From NCBI GenBank assembly GCA_030761205.1, contig JAULJL010000033.1, forward strand, positions 3,479,501 to 3,543,500: a stretch of 64,000 bases of DNA. The letters are read 5' to 3'. The notes beneath the pieces were generated by a model. The model saw only the letters and a list, made by a program, of their open reading frames with translations, did not search any database and was not told the DNA's origin. The translations under genes and the position numbers were made by a program. Source of the stretch: Fremontodendron californicum (taxonomy: Eukaryota > Streptophyta > Magnoliopsida > Malvales > Malvaceae). Below, in pieces: positions 10,990 through 21,700 of this stretch; position 1 is the stretch's first letter; each line of letters starts with the position of its first letter.

Positions 10990-11616
10990 TGGGGACCAAT
11001 TCATTAAACTATGTGGTGCCTATTAAATAAGTATTTGGACTTGTCTTAAGTTTTTATTTAGTTTAGGCTTTTGGGCCTGACTTGTGTAACATGTCCAATA
11101 AGCTTGTGGGGACTACCCTTATTAAACTATTGGGCATCTTTTAAATTTAATTAGGATTGGGCTTGAGCTTGTTCAGCCCACAGTTAAGCTTTCATTTAAT
11201 TATGTAAGTAGTAAGCCTTGGCTGCCAAGGAGTTTCATTTGTACTAGGAGTTCTTAGATTAGTTGAATTAGGGTTAGTAGAGAGGCTATAAATACCCTTG
11301 TTTAGCCATCTACTTCAGCAACAATTATTAATCTTTTGAGTTTGAATTTATTCAAAGTGAGTGTTTCACTCTTTTTAGTTCTTGACAGAACTAGCGAACT
11401 TATCAAAGAATTTCTTTCTTTGTGGCGTTCAACCTATCAAACTTAGGTTCTTGAAACGAGAGTTCTTAGGGTCTAGCTTACATGCTTAATCTAGGTTCTT
11501 TGAAACAGGCTTTCAAAGGGTTTAAGTTTTCTTTGCCTGAATCTTGGCATTCTTGGGGTTAGGGTATTTCAATTTGTTAGTGGGTTCAAAGGGTTTAACC
11601 CCACGGGTTCACATCA
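10990..11616 (+). repeat. Gypsy B LTR copy 2 (5' LTR position)
   Basis: 627 bp, same ends as copy 1 and separated from it by only GG. It differs from copy 1 by indels, mainly around 11180-11270. TATA box at 11287-11294. Followed by a primer-binding site. Confidence 0.75.
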
Positions 11617-11617
11617 G

Positions 11618-11631
11618 TTGGTATTCAGAGC
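11618..11631 (+). promoter_or_regulatory. Primer-binding site of gypsy B (initiator tRNA-Met type)
   Basis: TTGGTATTCAGAGC resembles the common TGGTATCAGAGC site complementary to plant initiator tRNA-Met, with one inserted base. It begins one base after the LTR. Confidence 0.6.
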
Positions 11632-12206
11632 TCAGGGTTCCAATCAGGCTTTTTGTTTGGATTGTCACTGACAAGATTTTTGGGGTTTCAGACATACTTG
11701 TTATAAGGTTTATAGCTTTAGGCATTTTTTGTCTAATAGTTATAGTTTTTAGGGCAGTTATCGTTTGTGGTTTCATTCTTGGAAGTTGGTTTAGATACTA
11801 TCATAACAAAATCAATAACAAGATTTTGGGGTTTCAGATATTCTTGTCTTGGGGTTATAGCTTTAGGCATTCTTTTGCCTTCGGGTTATAGCTTTTAGGT
11901 AGTTTAAGTTTTGGATTTTCAGTCTTGAAAAGTGGTTTAGATCAAGATTTCGTTTCATGAATTCTTGATTTATTAAAAAAAATTCTTGTTGATTCTTGAT
12001 CCCAATCTTGAAAAAGAAAATTCAAGAATTCAGAGAGGCATTCGAACAGTCCCAAGAAAAAAAAAGTTCATTCGAGATTTCAGGAAAATCAAGAAGTCTC
12101 GTTCTTGAAAAAAAAAAAGAAAAGAAAAGAAAAAGAGTGTTCGAATAGGCAGAAAAAGACAGAAAGATTCGAAAAAGATTGAATAGAAGAGGAAAGAATC
12201 GACATT
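11632..12206 (+). other. Gypsy B 5' leader
   Basis: Untranslated leader rich in A and in TTCTTGA/TTCAAGAA words. An open frame at 11544-11891 crosses the LTR and PBS and is not considered a gene. The leader ends at the ACATT target site of the composite insertion. Confidence 0.6.
12202..12206. repeat. Target-site duplication ACATT, left copy
   Basis: Directly precedes the LTR start TGATAACTCG at 12207. The same five bases directly follow the LTR end at 36544. Confidence 0.85.
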
Positions 12207-12747
12207 TGATAACTCGTATAATTATATAGTTTTTAGTTATGTTTTATTATTGTTTTGTGTCAAATACGAGTTATTATTGTTTAGTCTAATTGTGTTTATG
12301 ATCTTTTATATTTTTATGTATTTTGGTGTTTTTCACAAGTTTCTTTGAGTGATTTCAGATTACTAGAATTAAGGGCAAATCCAGTTCAGTTCCAGTTCCG
12401 ACACCTTTTGCCATATCAGCTATATCTCGAGTTTCACTGAAGCAATAAGGCTGAAATATGTAGCCATGCAAAGCTAAGAGGCATATCTATCTTTTTCATG
12501 TTTTACACTTCTTGAAACGGATTCGTTTTCCCTAGCGAAATCGACCATCAAGTTGGCTGATGTGCAATGACGTCTGTGCTGACCTGTTTTCGTATTATGC
12601 CCATATCTTCTTATCCACATCAGCAAATGAGCTGATTCCAACGGCTATGGATCAGTAACTGATAGGGTAACATTTTTCTAGAAGACCATGTGATCAGATA
12701 AGGCCTCCAAAATTGACAAAATCGACCATCAAGTTGGCTGATCAAAA

Positions 12748-12763
12748 TCGTCATATATGACGA
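12748..12763. promoter_or_regulatory. Palindromic double TGACG motif in U3
   Basis: TCGTCATATATGACGA is a perfect 16-bp palindrome about 90 bp upstream of the TATA box. It contains two opposed TGACG words, the core bound by TGA-type bZIP factors. A TGACGTC word is also present further upstream (plus-strand reading). Binding is inferred. Confidence 0.45.
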
Positions 12764-12849
12764 AAATTGTTAGAAAATGCACCCACCTATTATACCTACC
12801 TTTGAAATTTGTAAAGCTTGTCTCTTGTCATTTAGCCCTCCAAAATGTG

Positions 12850-12857
12850 TATAAATA
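12850..12857 (+). promoter_or_regulatory. LTR TATA box
   Basis: TATAAATA in the context GTGTATAAATAGAGGG, a strong plant TATA box. Transcription (start of R) should begin about 30 bp downstream. AATAAA follows within about 70 bp. Equivalent boxes: 35282-35289, 38845-38852, 46249-46256 (plus); 7697-7704 and 59830-59837 (minus). Confidence 0.8.
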
Positions 12858-14119
12858 GAGGGCCTTGGATGATTGTAAGGGATCATATTGTACATAGGTA
12901 GGATATTAGCCATTTTAATAAAATTCTCTAAGTTTTCTTCTTCTTTCTTTTCTCTAGTTTTCTTTCCTTTCTCTAGTTTTCTTTTTCTTTAGAGAGAGCA
13001 AGAGGTTGGATAATTAATATTCTTCCTCTTCTTCTTTCTTTCTTTTATTTTCTTCTTAGATTTTCTTTAATTTTATGTTTATGTTTACAATGCCTATGCT
13101 AGGCTAAACTTCTATTTGGTTAAGGGTGATTTCAAAGCCCTAGACATGTTTTGTGATTGATTTTCAGATTCTATCTATCATTAATTTTCTATCAAAGTTG
13201 CTTATGTTCTTCTACAAGAATTGTTCATGATGTTGTCTTGATTTATTTAGGTGTACAACTAGATAGATCTTGATAATTATCTATTGCTAGTTTAGGAGTC
13301 TTGATCCGTGTAATTGTCTTGATTTCCTATTCATAAGTGGCAATTTGTGATTAATGATTATGGTCAAGTTTTCAATAATTGCAAAGTGGAACATAACCTA
13401 AGTTGAACAATCCGAGCTTATGTGTTTGTTGCTTAGATCAACCTATCTTTCTCATCATAAAGCTGCCATTAAATTGAATCTAGAGAGCTTATTCTAGGTT
13501 GTTTGATGGTTAGAGATTAAATAGAGAGCTTGTTCTATTTAACGACAAACTAAGGAAAGATTGGGATAACAGAGCTTATTGTTATCTACGGTTGTTAACT
13601 TTGATAGTTGGTTGATATTGATAGATCTGAAATTGATTCTTAATGATGTCTAGTGGTGGAGAATGAAACCTTAACCATATTTTTCATATTTGATTCTTCT
13701 TACTTACTTGTTTTCTTACTTTTCTAGTTTGCTTATTTTTAAAAGTATATTTATTTTTATTGGCTGGTTATACCGCCTAATTTGTATATTAACTTTGTTT
13801 TATTTTTCTTGGCTGGTTATACCGCCTAATTTAGTATATATATTTTTATTGGCTGGTTATACCGCCTAATTTAGTATATATATTTTTATTGGCTGGTTAT
13901 ACCGCCTTGCATCTTATTCTTATTATTTACTTTAGTTTAAATCTGGCTTCAAAAACCCCTTTTCTTTTATTGTTTTCTTTGAATGTAAGTTATAAACTAA
14001 TAACTCATAAATTAAAACCCAATCCCTGAGGACTCGACCCTTGCTAACTACTATACTTACAATTGATCTTTTTAGTGCAAGGTTAAATAAGATACACTCT
14101 TTAGGGTGCATCAAATTTT

Positions 14120-14136
14120 TGGCGCCGTTGCCGGGG
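14120..14136 (+). promoter_or_regulatory. Primer-binding site (tRNA-Asp), composite copy 1
   Basis: TGGCGCCGTTGCCGGGG is fully complementary to the 3' end of plant tRNA-Asp and lies 6 bp after the LTR. Confidence 0.92.
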
Positions 14137-14249
14137 ATTGCTTTATTTAGTTTATTAGTTTATTGGTTTATTCTTATTTTCAGTTGTAATTAGTTTTATC
14201 TTCTTGTACATACAGGTTTTTCTTTTCAAATTTTTTTAAAAAAAAAAAG

Positions 14250-15188
14250 ATGGAATTAAGCAATCTAACACTTGAAGAGTTGGTGGCATACATGAACATG
14301 GAGAATCAACAAGCCAATCTCACTTCCTCAGTTCAACAATTGGCCATGGGAGGATGTCAAGGCCATAAATGGTTCCAAGACCAACCGCATGATCATTACT
14401 CAAACACTTACCATGAGGGATGGTGGGATCATACTAATTATGGCTACTCAAAAAATTTCCAAGAAGTAGATCCTTATGCCAGTTACACTCATCCATCTAT
14501 CTTCAATCAATCATGGTCTCAAGAATCAGATTTTTTTCAGCCATCACATATGACTCAAAACTCAGGTACTTCTTTAGAAGATCTTGTCTATTCTCTTGTT
14601 ACTAATACTTTGCAATTTCAACAGGAAACAAGGGCAAGCATCCAGAGTTTGGAAAAGCAAATGAGCCAATTGGCTAGTAGTATGGTGGGATGGGTAGCAC
14701 AAAGATCTGAAGAACTCCCTGCCCAAACGATGATTAACCCAAAGGAGAATGCTACTATTGTGACCTTCAGGAATGAGGAACAAGATGAGGATGAGACAAA
14801 ATTAGAGATGGATTCTATTCTTGAGGATAATAAAGCCACAGATCCAAATAAGAGTATTTCGACACCGGAGGTAACGTTTAAGATTCCAATTTTTGCTAAT
14901 GTTTCTTCTCCACCTTTTCCTAGTAGATTCGCAAAGTTCAAGGAGGAGGAACATGAACAAGACATCCTGGAAACCTTAAACAGTTTATTTGTGGATGCCA
15001 TTCAACAAGTACCAAAAGATGCACCATTCCTCGATGAGATATGCACCACCAAGGATGATGGAATAATACTTGTAATGGAGAATGCATCCACTGTTGTGCA
15101 AAGAAAGCTTCCTCTCAAACGCATAAATTTGGGAAATTTCATGTATGAGCCTGACAAGCCTAAAAAGCCAAGAAGGGGTGTTGGTTAG
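14250..15188 (+). CDS. Gag-tail ORF, composite copy 1
   Basis: 312 aa, same architecture as 5368-6306: a unique N-terminus, then the SGTSLEDLV coiled segment and the PPFPSRFAKFKEEE block homologous to the element D Gag tail, ending before protease. No capsid domain and no CCHC knuckle. It differs from its duplicate at 29501-30439 by two residues near the C-terminus (E/K and L/F). A short leader separates it from the primer-binding site. Confidence 0.8.
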   Translation: MELSNLTLEELVAYMNMENQQANLTSSVQQLAMGGCQGHKWFQDQPHDHYSNTYHEGWWDHTNYGYSKNFQEVDPYASYTHPSIFNQSWSQESDFFQPSHMTQNSGTSLEDLVYSLVTNTLQFQQETRASIQSLEKQMSQLASSMVGWVAQRSEELPAQTMINPKENATIVTFRNEEQDEDETKLEMDSILEDNKATDPNKSISTPEVTFKIPIFANVSSPPFPSRFAKFKEEEHEQDILETLNSLFVDAIQQVPKDAPFLDEICTTKDDGIILVMENASTVVQRKLPLKRINLGNFMYEPDKPKKPRRGVG

Positions 15189-15726
15189 ATTCAAAACACT
15201 AACTCAAGTGTTAATTGGGAAGGCAGCCCAATTAAAGATGAAATTGCCAACCTTCCATATTCAGATTTGCTTTCTCTTTCTCTTTCTTTTCCTTTTTCTT
15301 TTATTGTTTTTATTGTTTTTATTTTATTTCTTATGTTTCTTTGTTAATTGTGTTTACTGCTTTTAAGTTCATTTAGGCTGCATAAGTTTCTTTTGTTTAA
15401 TAGTTCTTTTCTCTTACATATAATTCTTGCATTGGGGGATAATAGCATTACATTAATGACAATGTAAAAATTATGTGTGGGGGGAAGAATTTAGGATTTT
15501 ATTTAGAGTGTTTTGTTTTTGAGTCTTTTTATGTTGTTTTTCTTTCTGATCCTTGTTTTGAAAATAACTAGATGTAAATATAATTTTTTTTTTAACCCCG
15601 GTTAAATGGCGGATAACGGTACTCCGTGATTATTTAAATCGGTTCCATCAGCTACCCACAAAACTGATATTGTATATAAATTTCTCTTCCAATTTCTCTT
15701 TCAATTTTTTTCATTTTTTTTTCAGG
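15189..15726 (+). other. Spacer with hairpin/G-run and zinc-finger upstream region, copy 1
   Basis: Noncoding. Hairpin at 15448-15467 followed by TGTGTGGGGGG (15474-15484). 15591-15606 is a small inverted repeat (TTTAACC-CC-GGTTAAA). TATA-like TATATAAAT at 15673-15681, and a pyrimidine tract ending in CAG at 15723-15725, two bases before the ATG. Confidence 0.55.
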
Positions 15727-16263
15727 ATGGATGATATTCTCACAAGATTGCAGAAACGATTTCCTCATTTTCCTCGAAATATTTTACTGAAGCTTTACCA
15801 AGTTCGACTTGAAAGATTAAGAATGCTTATGCACAAAGGGATTCCTGACGACATACGTTGGATAATTGAAGCCAAGGTACGTGAAGATGAATATCTTCCT
15901 ATTTTGCATTTACCAGGTACAGGTAGAAGCACTTTTGCAAAGAAGCGACGAGCAAAGCGCATGAGTTCAAATTGCCACTAATGTGCACGATGGATGTGTA
16001 ACGGTAAATGTCGTTCTATTGGGATTCCGTCCTCTAATCGAGATGATAAAATTGAATTCATTAAGGATGGACTGAGTAAGGAGAATTTGGGTAATATCCA
16101 ACTTTCTCTTGAGACGCATCCTAGTGGAGACGTACAAAGAGAAATTCTTGATTTATGGCCGCAATTCCAAAGGGAATGGCAACATCTTGGGAATCTGATG
16201 TTAAAAGACCCTGTTTGCCAGCTTGTAAGAAAACTGGATGGGAAGCATATCCTCGACTCATAG
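15727..16263 (+). pseudogene. Zinc-finger cargo gene, disrupted by an in-frame stop
   Basis: Same length and reading frame as the 178-aa protein at 30978-31514, but a TAA at 15979-15981 replaces the lysine codon between the first two cysteines of the finger. Translation would end after 84 residues, right after the basic patch and inside the motif. A second nearby change turns a Thr to Met. The remaining downstream frame is open to 16263. This is the only broken cargo ORF in the window, and it sits in the duplicated half of the composite, where a second intact copy is present. Confidence 0.82.
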
Positions 16264-16625
16264 AAGGCGTTTAAGCCGTTTCTAGACGTAAAACCAGAGG
16301 AAGATGTGAGCCACAATCACAACTACAATAAATGACTTCTCAGCTTTTGGTTTGATTTGCAATAACTTTATTTTGGTTTAATTTACGTGTAGTTCGATTT
16401 GTGTAATTATTCTCGTTTTTTTATTTGTCTTTTACGGTTGATTTTTTCTTCTCTTTTTGATTTTCTTCCTGAAATCACGCAAAAATCTTTTGTTAGGTTA
16501 ACATTTTCTTCTGACAGGTCAGATACACTTTCGGCGACATTATTACTCTTGTCTGATTCACTACTCAGTCCTCTATATATTACACCATGTACTCATTCTC
16601 TTTCAGGCACTCGAAGAAAAAAAAA
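16264..16625 (+). promoter_or_regulatory. LOG upstream region, composite copy 1
   Basis: TATA-like TATATATTA at 16574-16582 and a pyrimidine tract ending in CAG at 16604-16606 lie 20-50 bp before the LOG ATG. A second CAG/GT-rich stretch is near 16515. Could be an internal promoter or a splice acceptor. Confidence 0.45.
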
Positions 16626-17273
16626 ATGGAAAGTACTTCATCCCAGCGCATTAAAAAATTTTGTGTCTTTGGAGGTGCTTATCCAGGGAAAAATAACATA
16701 TTCGCTGATGAAGCCATAAGAGTTGGAGTAATACTTGCCCAACAAAAGATCCACTTGATTTATGGAGGCGGTAGTACGGGTTTAATGGGAGCAGTCGCTA
16801 CAGCAGCACACGCCGGAGGAAGTCCAGTTCTAGGAATCGTGCCAAAACTATTCACAAGTTTTTGTGGACCTACCGTGGGTAAGGAAATACAAGTCTGGAG
16901 TGTCCCTGAACGGATAACAATCATGTACCATTCTGCCGATGCATTCATTGCTTTACCAGGAGGTCTGGGTACATTGGAAGAAATAGCTTGCGTGGCTTCT
17001 TGGTCATCTTTGGTCACAAATAAGAAACCCATTGGTTTGCTTAATATTAATGGTTATTTTAGTAATTTGCTTTCATATTTAGATAATGCTGTGCATAATG
17101 GATTCATGTTTTCAGAGGCAAGGAGAACCATAATTTCTGCTACAACCATTGAAGATTTACTCAAAAAGCTCCAAGCTTATGAGTGTTTATCTGCTACGGT
17201 TGTTTCGCAAACGCTCGGAAAAAGAAAAAGAGATATGGACGAGCAAGGAGTGGATTGCACTTTGTCTTTGTGA
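16626..17273 (+). CDS. LOG-like: LOG-type phosphoribohydrolase, composite copy 1
   Basis: 215 aa, intact. YGGGSTGLMG and PGGLGTLEE signatures are present with the conserved Arg between them. It differs from the copy at 31878 by at least two residues (Phe for Ile near residue 12; Ala for Val near 63). The same alternative 13-residue N-terminal extension exists but is not conserved among copies. The function is as for the other copies: predicted one-step activation of cytokinin nucleotides in the cytosol or nucleus. It lies after a broken zinc-finger gene, so LOG is open even where its neighbour has decayed. Confidence 0.92.
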   Translation: MESTSSQRIKKFCVFGGAYPGKNNIFADEAIRVGVILAQQKIHLIYGGGSTGLMGAVATAAHAGGSPVLGIVPKLFTSFCGPTVGKEIQVWSVPERITIMYHSADAFIALPGGLGTLEEIACVASWSSLVTNKKPIGLLNINGYFSNLLSYLDNAVHNGFMFSEARRTIISATTIEDLLKKLQAYECLSATVVSQTLGKRKRDMDEQGVDCTLSL

Positions 17274-18705
17274 CATTATCTAACATTTTGCTTGTTGTGT
17301 CTCAGTTATAATAAGTGGTTAGCAACCTCTGCAGGTAATATCTCCTAAATTCTACCTTTAAAATTTGACATTGGGGACAATGTCATATTTTAGTAGGGGG
17401 TAAGGGACATATTTTGCTAATTTAAAAAAAAAAAAAAAATTGTTGTGTTTTAAGCCATTTAGAAGTATTCATTCTGAACAAGGTCTGAGTAAGGGAGACT
17501 TGAGACATATCTTGTCAGTTTGATTTTTTCTTTTCAAAAAAAAAAAAAAAATAGTTTGTTGTGTTTTAAGCAATTTAGAAGTATTCATTCTGAACAAGGT
17601 CTGAGTAAGGGAGACTTGAGACACACCTTGTCAGTTTGATTTTAATCTTTTTATGTTTACTTGTTAATTTTTGTTTAGTATTTTAAGATTATTCAGGTTG
17701 CATGAGTTTGTTTTGTTTTGAGTCTTAGCTTTTCCTATTCTTATGTTATTAGTTCTTTTCTCTTACTCATGATTCTTTCATTTGAGTTAATAGACTTACA
17801 TTGAGGACAATGTAAGAATTAAGTGTGGGGGGAATGATTTAGGATTTCTTTTATTTTGTCTACTATTTTTTTTTTATGAGTCTTTATTATTATTATTATT
17901 TTTTTTTTTTTGAGTTTTAGTTCCTTTTTAATACAATGATGAGATATGAATTGCATAAGTCTAAAACAGATTTATTAGTGAGAAGATTTTCATGAGAATT
18001 GAGCTTGATGTCAACCTTTTTATGAGCCAATGTTAATATGATATGTTGATTGAGAAAGAAGCATGTTTAGACTTAATCTGACTTGTATAATCATCCTTGT
18101 GAGTTTTTGAGCCTATAATGATTGATGCATTATACAAATCAATCTAATTTCTTTCTTGAGTGCTCTTATGATTACATGATTCTCTAGAACTTGCTTTAAA
18201 CCGTTTGAGACTATATTGATACATGTGACAACATGAATATGATAGAGGCATTAGGATTATAACCAGAGCCAAACAGCCATCCATTATTAATGTTCCAAGA
18301 GAACACACCCTTAGTGAACCAATTTGAGCCTACATTGAATAAGCTATCTCTTTGGTAACCATAACTTGTCCCTAACCTAAATATACTTATATCTTTACCT
18401 TTGTTCCAAAGATGAATTAGCATGTTTTGAGACAAGTTGCAAAGACAAGGAAGATTTATTGAAAATTTGGGTTAGAAACAAGAAATAAGTGTGGGGGGAA
18501 AAGAAAGAAAAAAGTCAAGAGAAAAAGAAAGGGATCATTGTTAAATACATTCCCATATTAAAAATAAAAAAAAAAACTTCTCTTGAACTTCTAGTTAAAG
18601 TAAAAAAAAAAAAAAAGATGTTACAAAGTTGGTTAGAATGATGCAAAGGCTCAACATGAATATTTAGCCTATGTTATTATGTGCTTTATAAGAGTTTTGA
18701 GAAGT
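17274..18705 (+). other. Noncoding tail of composite copy 1, truncated
   Basis: Hairpins at 17367-17384 (GACATTG-GGGA-CAATGTC, a GNRA-type loop) and 17796-17815 (8-bp arms), each followed by a G-run. Two copies of a roughly 115-bp repeat joined by A-runs span about 17420-17640. A (TTA)n tract is near 17885. The tail stops at about 18705, some 690 bp short of the polypurine tract, where it joins the minus-strand LTR array with an AAGTT overlap. Confidence 0.7.
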
Positions 18706-21700
18706 TAACAACCGTAGATAACAACAAGCTCTGTTACCCCAATCTTTCCTTAGTTTGTCGTTAAATAGAACAAGCTCTCTATTTAATCTCTAACCATTAA
18801 ACAACCTAGAATAAGCTCTCTAAATTCAATTTAATGGCAGCTTTATGATGAGAAAGATAGGTTGATCTAAGCAACAAACACATAAGCTCGGAGTGTTCAA
18901 CTTAGGTTATGTTCCACTTTGCAATTATTGAAAACTTGACCATAATCATTAATCACAAATTGCCACTTATGAATAGGAAATCAAGACAATTACACGGATC
19001 AAGACTCCTAAACTAGCAATAGATAATTATCAAGATCTATCTAGTTGTACACCTAAATAAATCAAGACAACATCATGAACAATTCTTGTAGAAGAACATA
19101 AGCAACTTTGATAGAAAATTAATGATAGATAGAATCTGAAAATCAATCACAAAACATGTCTAGGGCTTTGAAATCACCCTTAACCAAATAGAAGTTTAGC
19201 CTAGCATAGGCATTATAAACATAAAATTAAATAGAATCTAAGAAGAAAATAAAAGAAAGAAAGAATAAGAAGAAGAATATTAATTATCCAACCTCTTGCT
19301 CTTTCTAAAGAAAAAGAAAACTAGAGAAAAGAAAGAAGAAGAAAACTTAGAGAATTTTATTAAAATGGCTAATATCTTACCAATCTCCAATATCATCCCT
19401 TACAATCATCCAAGGCCCTCTATTTATACACATTTTGGAGGGCTAAATGACAAGAGACAAGCTTTACAAATTTCAAAGGTAGGTATAATAGGTGGGTGCA
19501 TTTTCTAACAATTTTCGTCATATATGATGATTTTGATCAGCCAAGTTGATGGTCGATTTTGTCAATTTTGGAGGCCTTATCTGATCACATGGTCTTCTAG
19601 AAAAATGTTACCCTATCAGTTACTGATCCATAGCCGTTGGAATCAGCTCATTTTCTGATGTGGATAAGAAGATATGGGCATAATACGAAAACAGGTCAGC
19701 ACAGACGTCATTGCACATCAGCCAACTTGATGGTCGATTTCGCTAGGGAAAACGACTCCGTTTCAAGAAGTGTAAAACATGAAAAAGATAGATATGCCTC
19801 TTAGCTTTGCATGGCTACAAATTTCAGCCTTATTGCTTCAGTGAAACTCGAGATATAGCTGATATGGAAAAAGGTGTCGGAACTGGAACTGAACTGGATT
19901 TGCCCTTAATTCTAGTAATCTGAAATCACTCAAAGAAACTTGTGAAAAACACCAAAATACATAAAAATATAAAAGATCATAAACACAATTAGACTAAACA
20001 ATAATAACTCGTATTTGACACAAAACAATAATAAAACATAACTAAAAACTATATAATTATACGAGTTATCATATAACCAGCCAATAAAAATAAAACAAAG
20101 TTAATATACAAATTAGGCGGTATAACCAAAAAATAAGCAAACTAAAAGTAAGAAAACAAGTAAGTAAGAAGAATTAAATATGAAAAATATGGTTAAGGTT
20201 TCATTCTCCACCACTAGACATCATTAAGAATCAATTTCAGATCTATCAATATCAACCAACTATCAAAGTTAACAACCGTAGATAACAACAAGCTCTGTTA
20301 CCCCAATCTTTCCTTAGTTTGTCGTTAAATAGAACAAGCTCTCTATTTAATCTCTAACCATTAAACAACCTAGAATAAGCTCTCTAAATTCAATTTAATG
20401 GCAGCTTTATGATGAGAAAGATAGGTTGATCTAAGCAACAAACACATAAGCTCGGATTGTTCAACTTAGGTTATGTTCCACTTTGCAATTATTGAAAACT
20501 TGACCATAATCATTAATCACAAATTGCCACTTATGAATAGAAAATCAAGAAAATTACACGGATCAAGACTCCTAAACTAGCAATAGATAATTATCAAGAT
20601 CTATCTAGTTGTACACCTAAATAAATCAAGACAACATCATGAACAATTCTTGTAGAAGAACATAAGCAACTTTGATAGAAAATTAATGATAGATAGAATC
20701 TGAAAATCAATCACAAAACATGTCTAGGGCTTTGAAATCACCCTTAACCAAATAGAAGTTTAGCCTAGCATAGGCATTATAAACATAAAATTAAATAGAA
20801 TCTAAGAAGAAAATAAAAGAAAGAAAGAATAAGAAGAAGAATATTAATTATCCAACCTCTTGCTCTTTCTAAAGAAAAAGAAAACTAGAGAAAAGAAAGA
20901 AGAAGAAAACTTAGAGAATTTTATTAAAATGGCTAATATCCTACCAATCTCCAATATCATCCCTTACAATCATCCAAGGCCCTCTATTTATACACATTTT
21001 GGAGGGCTAAATGACAAGAGACAAGCTTTACAAATTTCAAAGGTAGGTATAATAGGTGGGTGCATTTTCTAACAATTTTCGTCATATATGACGATTTTGA
21101 TCAGCCAACTTGATGGTCAATTTTGTCAATTTTGGAGGCCTTATCTGATCACATGGTCTTCTAGAAAAATGTTACCCTATCAGTTACTGATCCATAGCCG
21201 TTGGAATCAGCTCATTTGCTGATGTGGATAAGAAGATATGGGCATAATACGAAAACAGGTCAGCACAGACGTCATTGCACATCAGCCAACTTGATGGTCG
21301 ATTTCGCTAGGGAAAACGACTCCGTTTCAAGAAGTGTAAAACATGAAAAAGATAGATATGCCTCTTAGCTTTGCATGGCTACAAATTTCAGCCTTATTGC
21401 TTCAGTGAAACTCGAGATATAGCTGATATGGCAAAAGGTGTCGGAACTGGAACTGAACTGGATTTGCCCTTAATTCTAGTAATCTGAAATCACTCAAAGA
21501 AACTTGTGAAAAACACCAAAATACATAAAAATATAAAAGATCATAAACACAATTAGACTAAACAATAATAACTCGTATTTGACACAAAACAATAATAAAA
21601 CATAACTAAAAACTATATAATTATACGAGTTATCATATAACCAGCCAATAAAAATAAAACAAAGTTAATATACAAATTAGGCGGTATAACCAGCCAATAA

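Larger units (their letters stand above)
9931..12206 (+). mobile_element. Gypsy B, left part: degenerate Ty3/gypsy element of another lineage
   Basis: In order: a decayed pol 3' end, a polypurine stretch and LTR, a second LTR two bases later, a primer-binding site and an A-rich leader. It is interrupted at 9930 by the minus-strand LTR unit and at 12207 by the composite element, and resumes at 36545. Confidence 0.8.
12207..14113 (+). repeat. 5' LTR of the composite
   Basis: 1907 bp, TGATAACTCG...GGTGCATCA. Four GGCTGGTTATACCGCC subrepeats (13762, 13811, 13851, 13891). By hand I count roughly a dozen differences from the 3' LTR at 34639-36544. Confidence 0.95.

Noticed and set aside
11544..11891. 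115-aa frame in gypsy B
   Set aside because: Spans the end of an LTR, the primer-binding site and the leader; T-rich leader translation, not a protein.
14120..14136. Possible tRNA gene near the tRNA-Asp-like sequence
   Set aside because: Only the 17-18 bases complementary to the tRNA 3' end are present, at the fixed distance from an LTR; no tRNA body or A/B boxes.
16574..16586. Resemblance of TATATATTACACC before LOG to a rolling-circle origin nonanucleotide
   Set aside because: The exact nonanucleotide is absent, there is no stem around it, and the sequence is better read as a TATA-like box.
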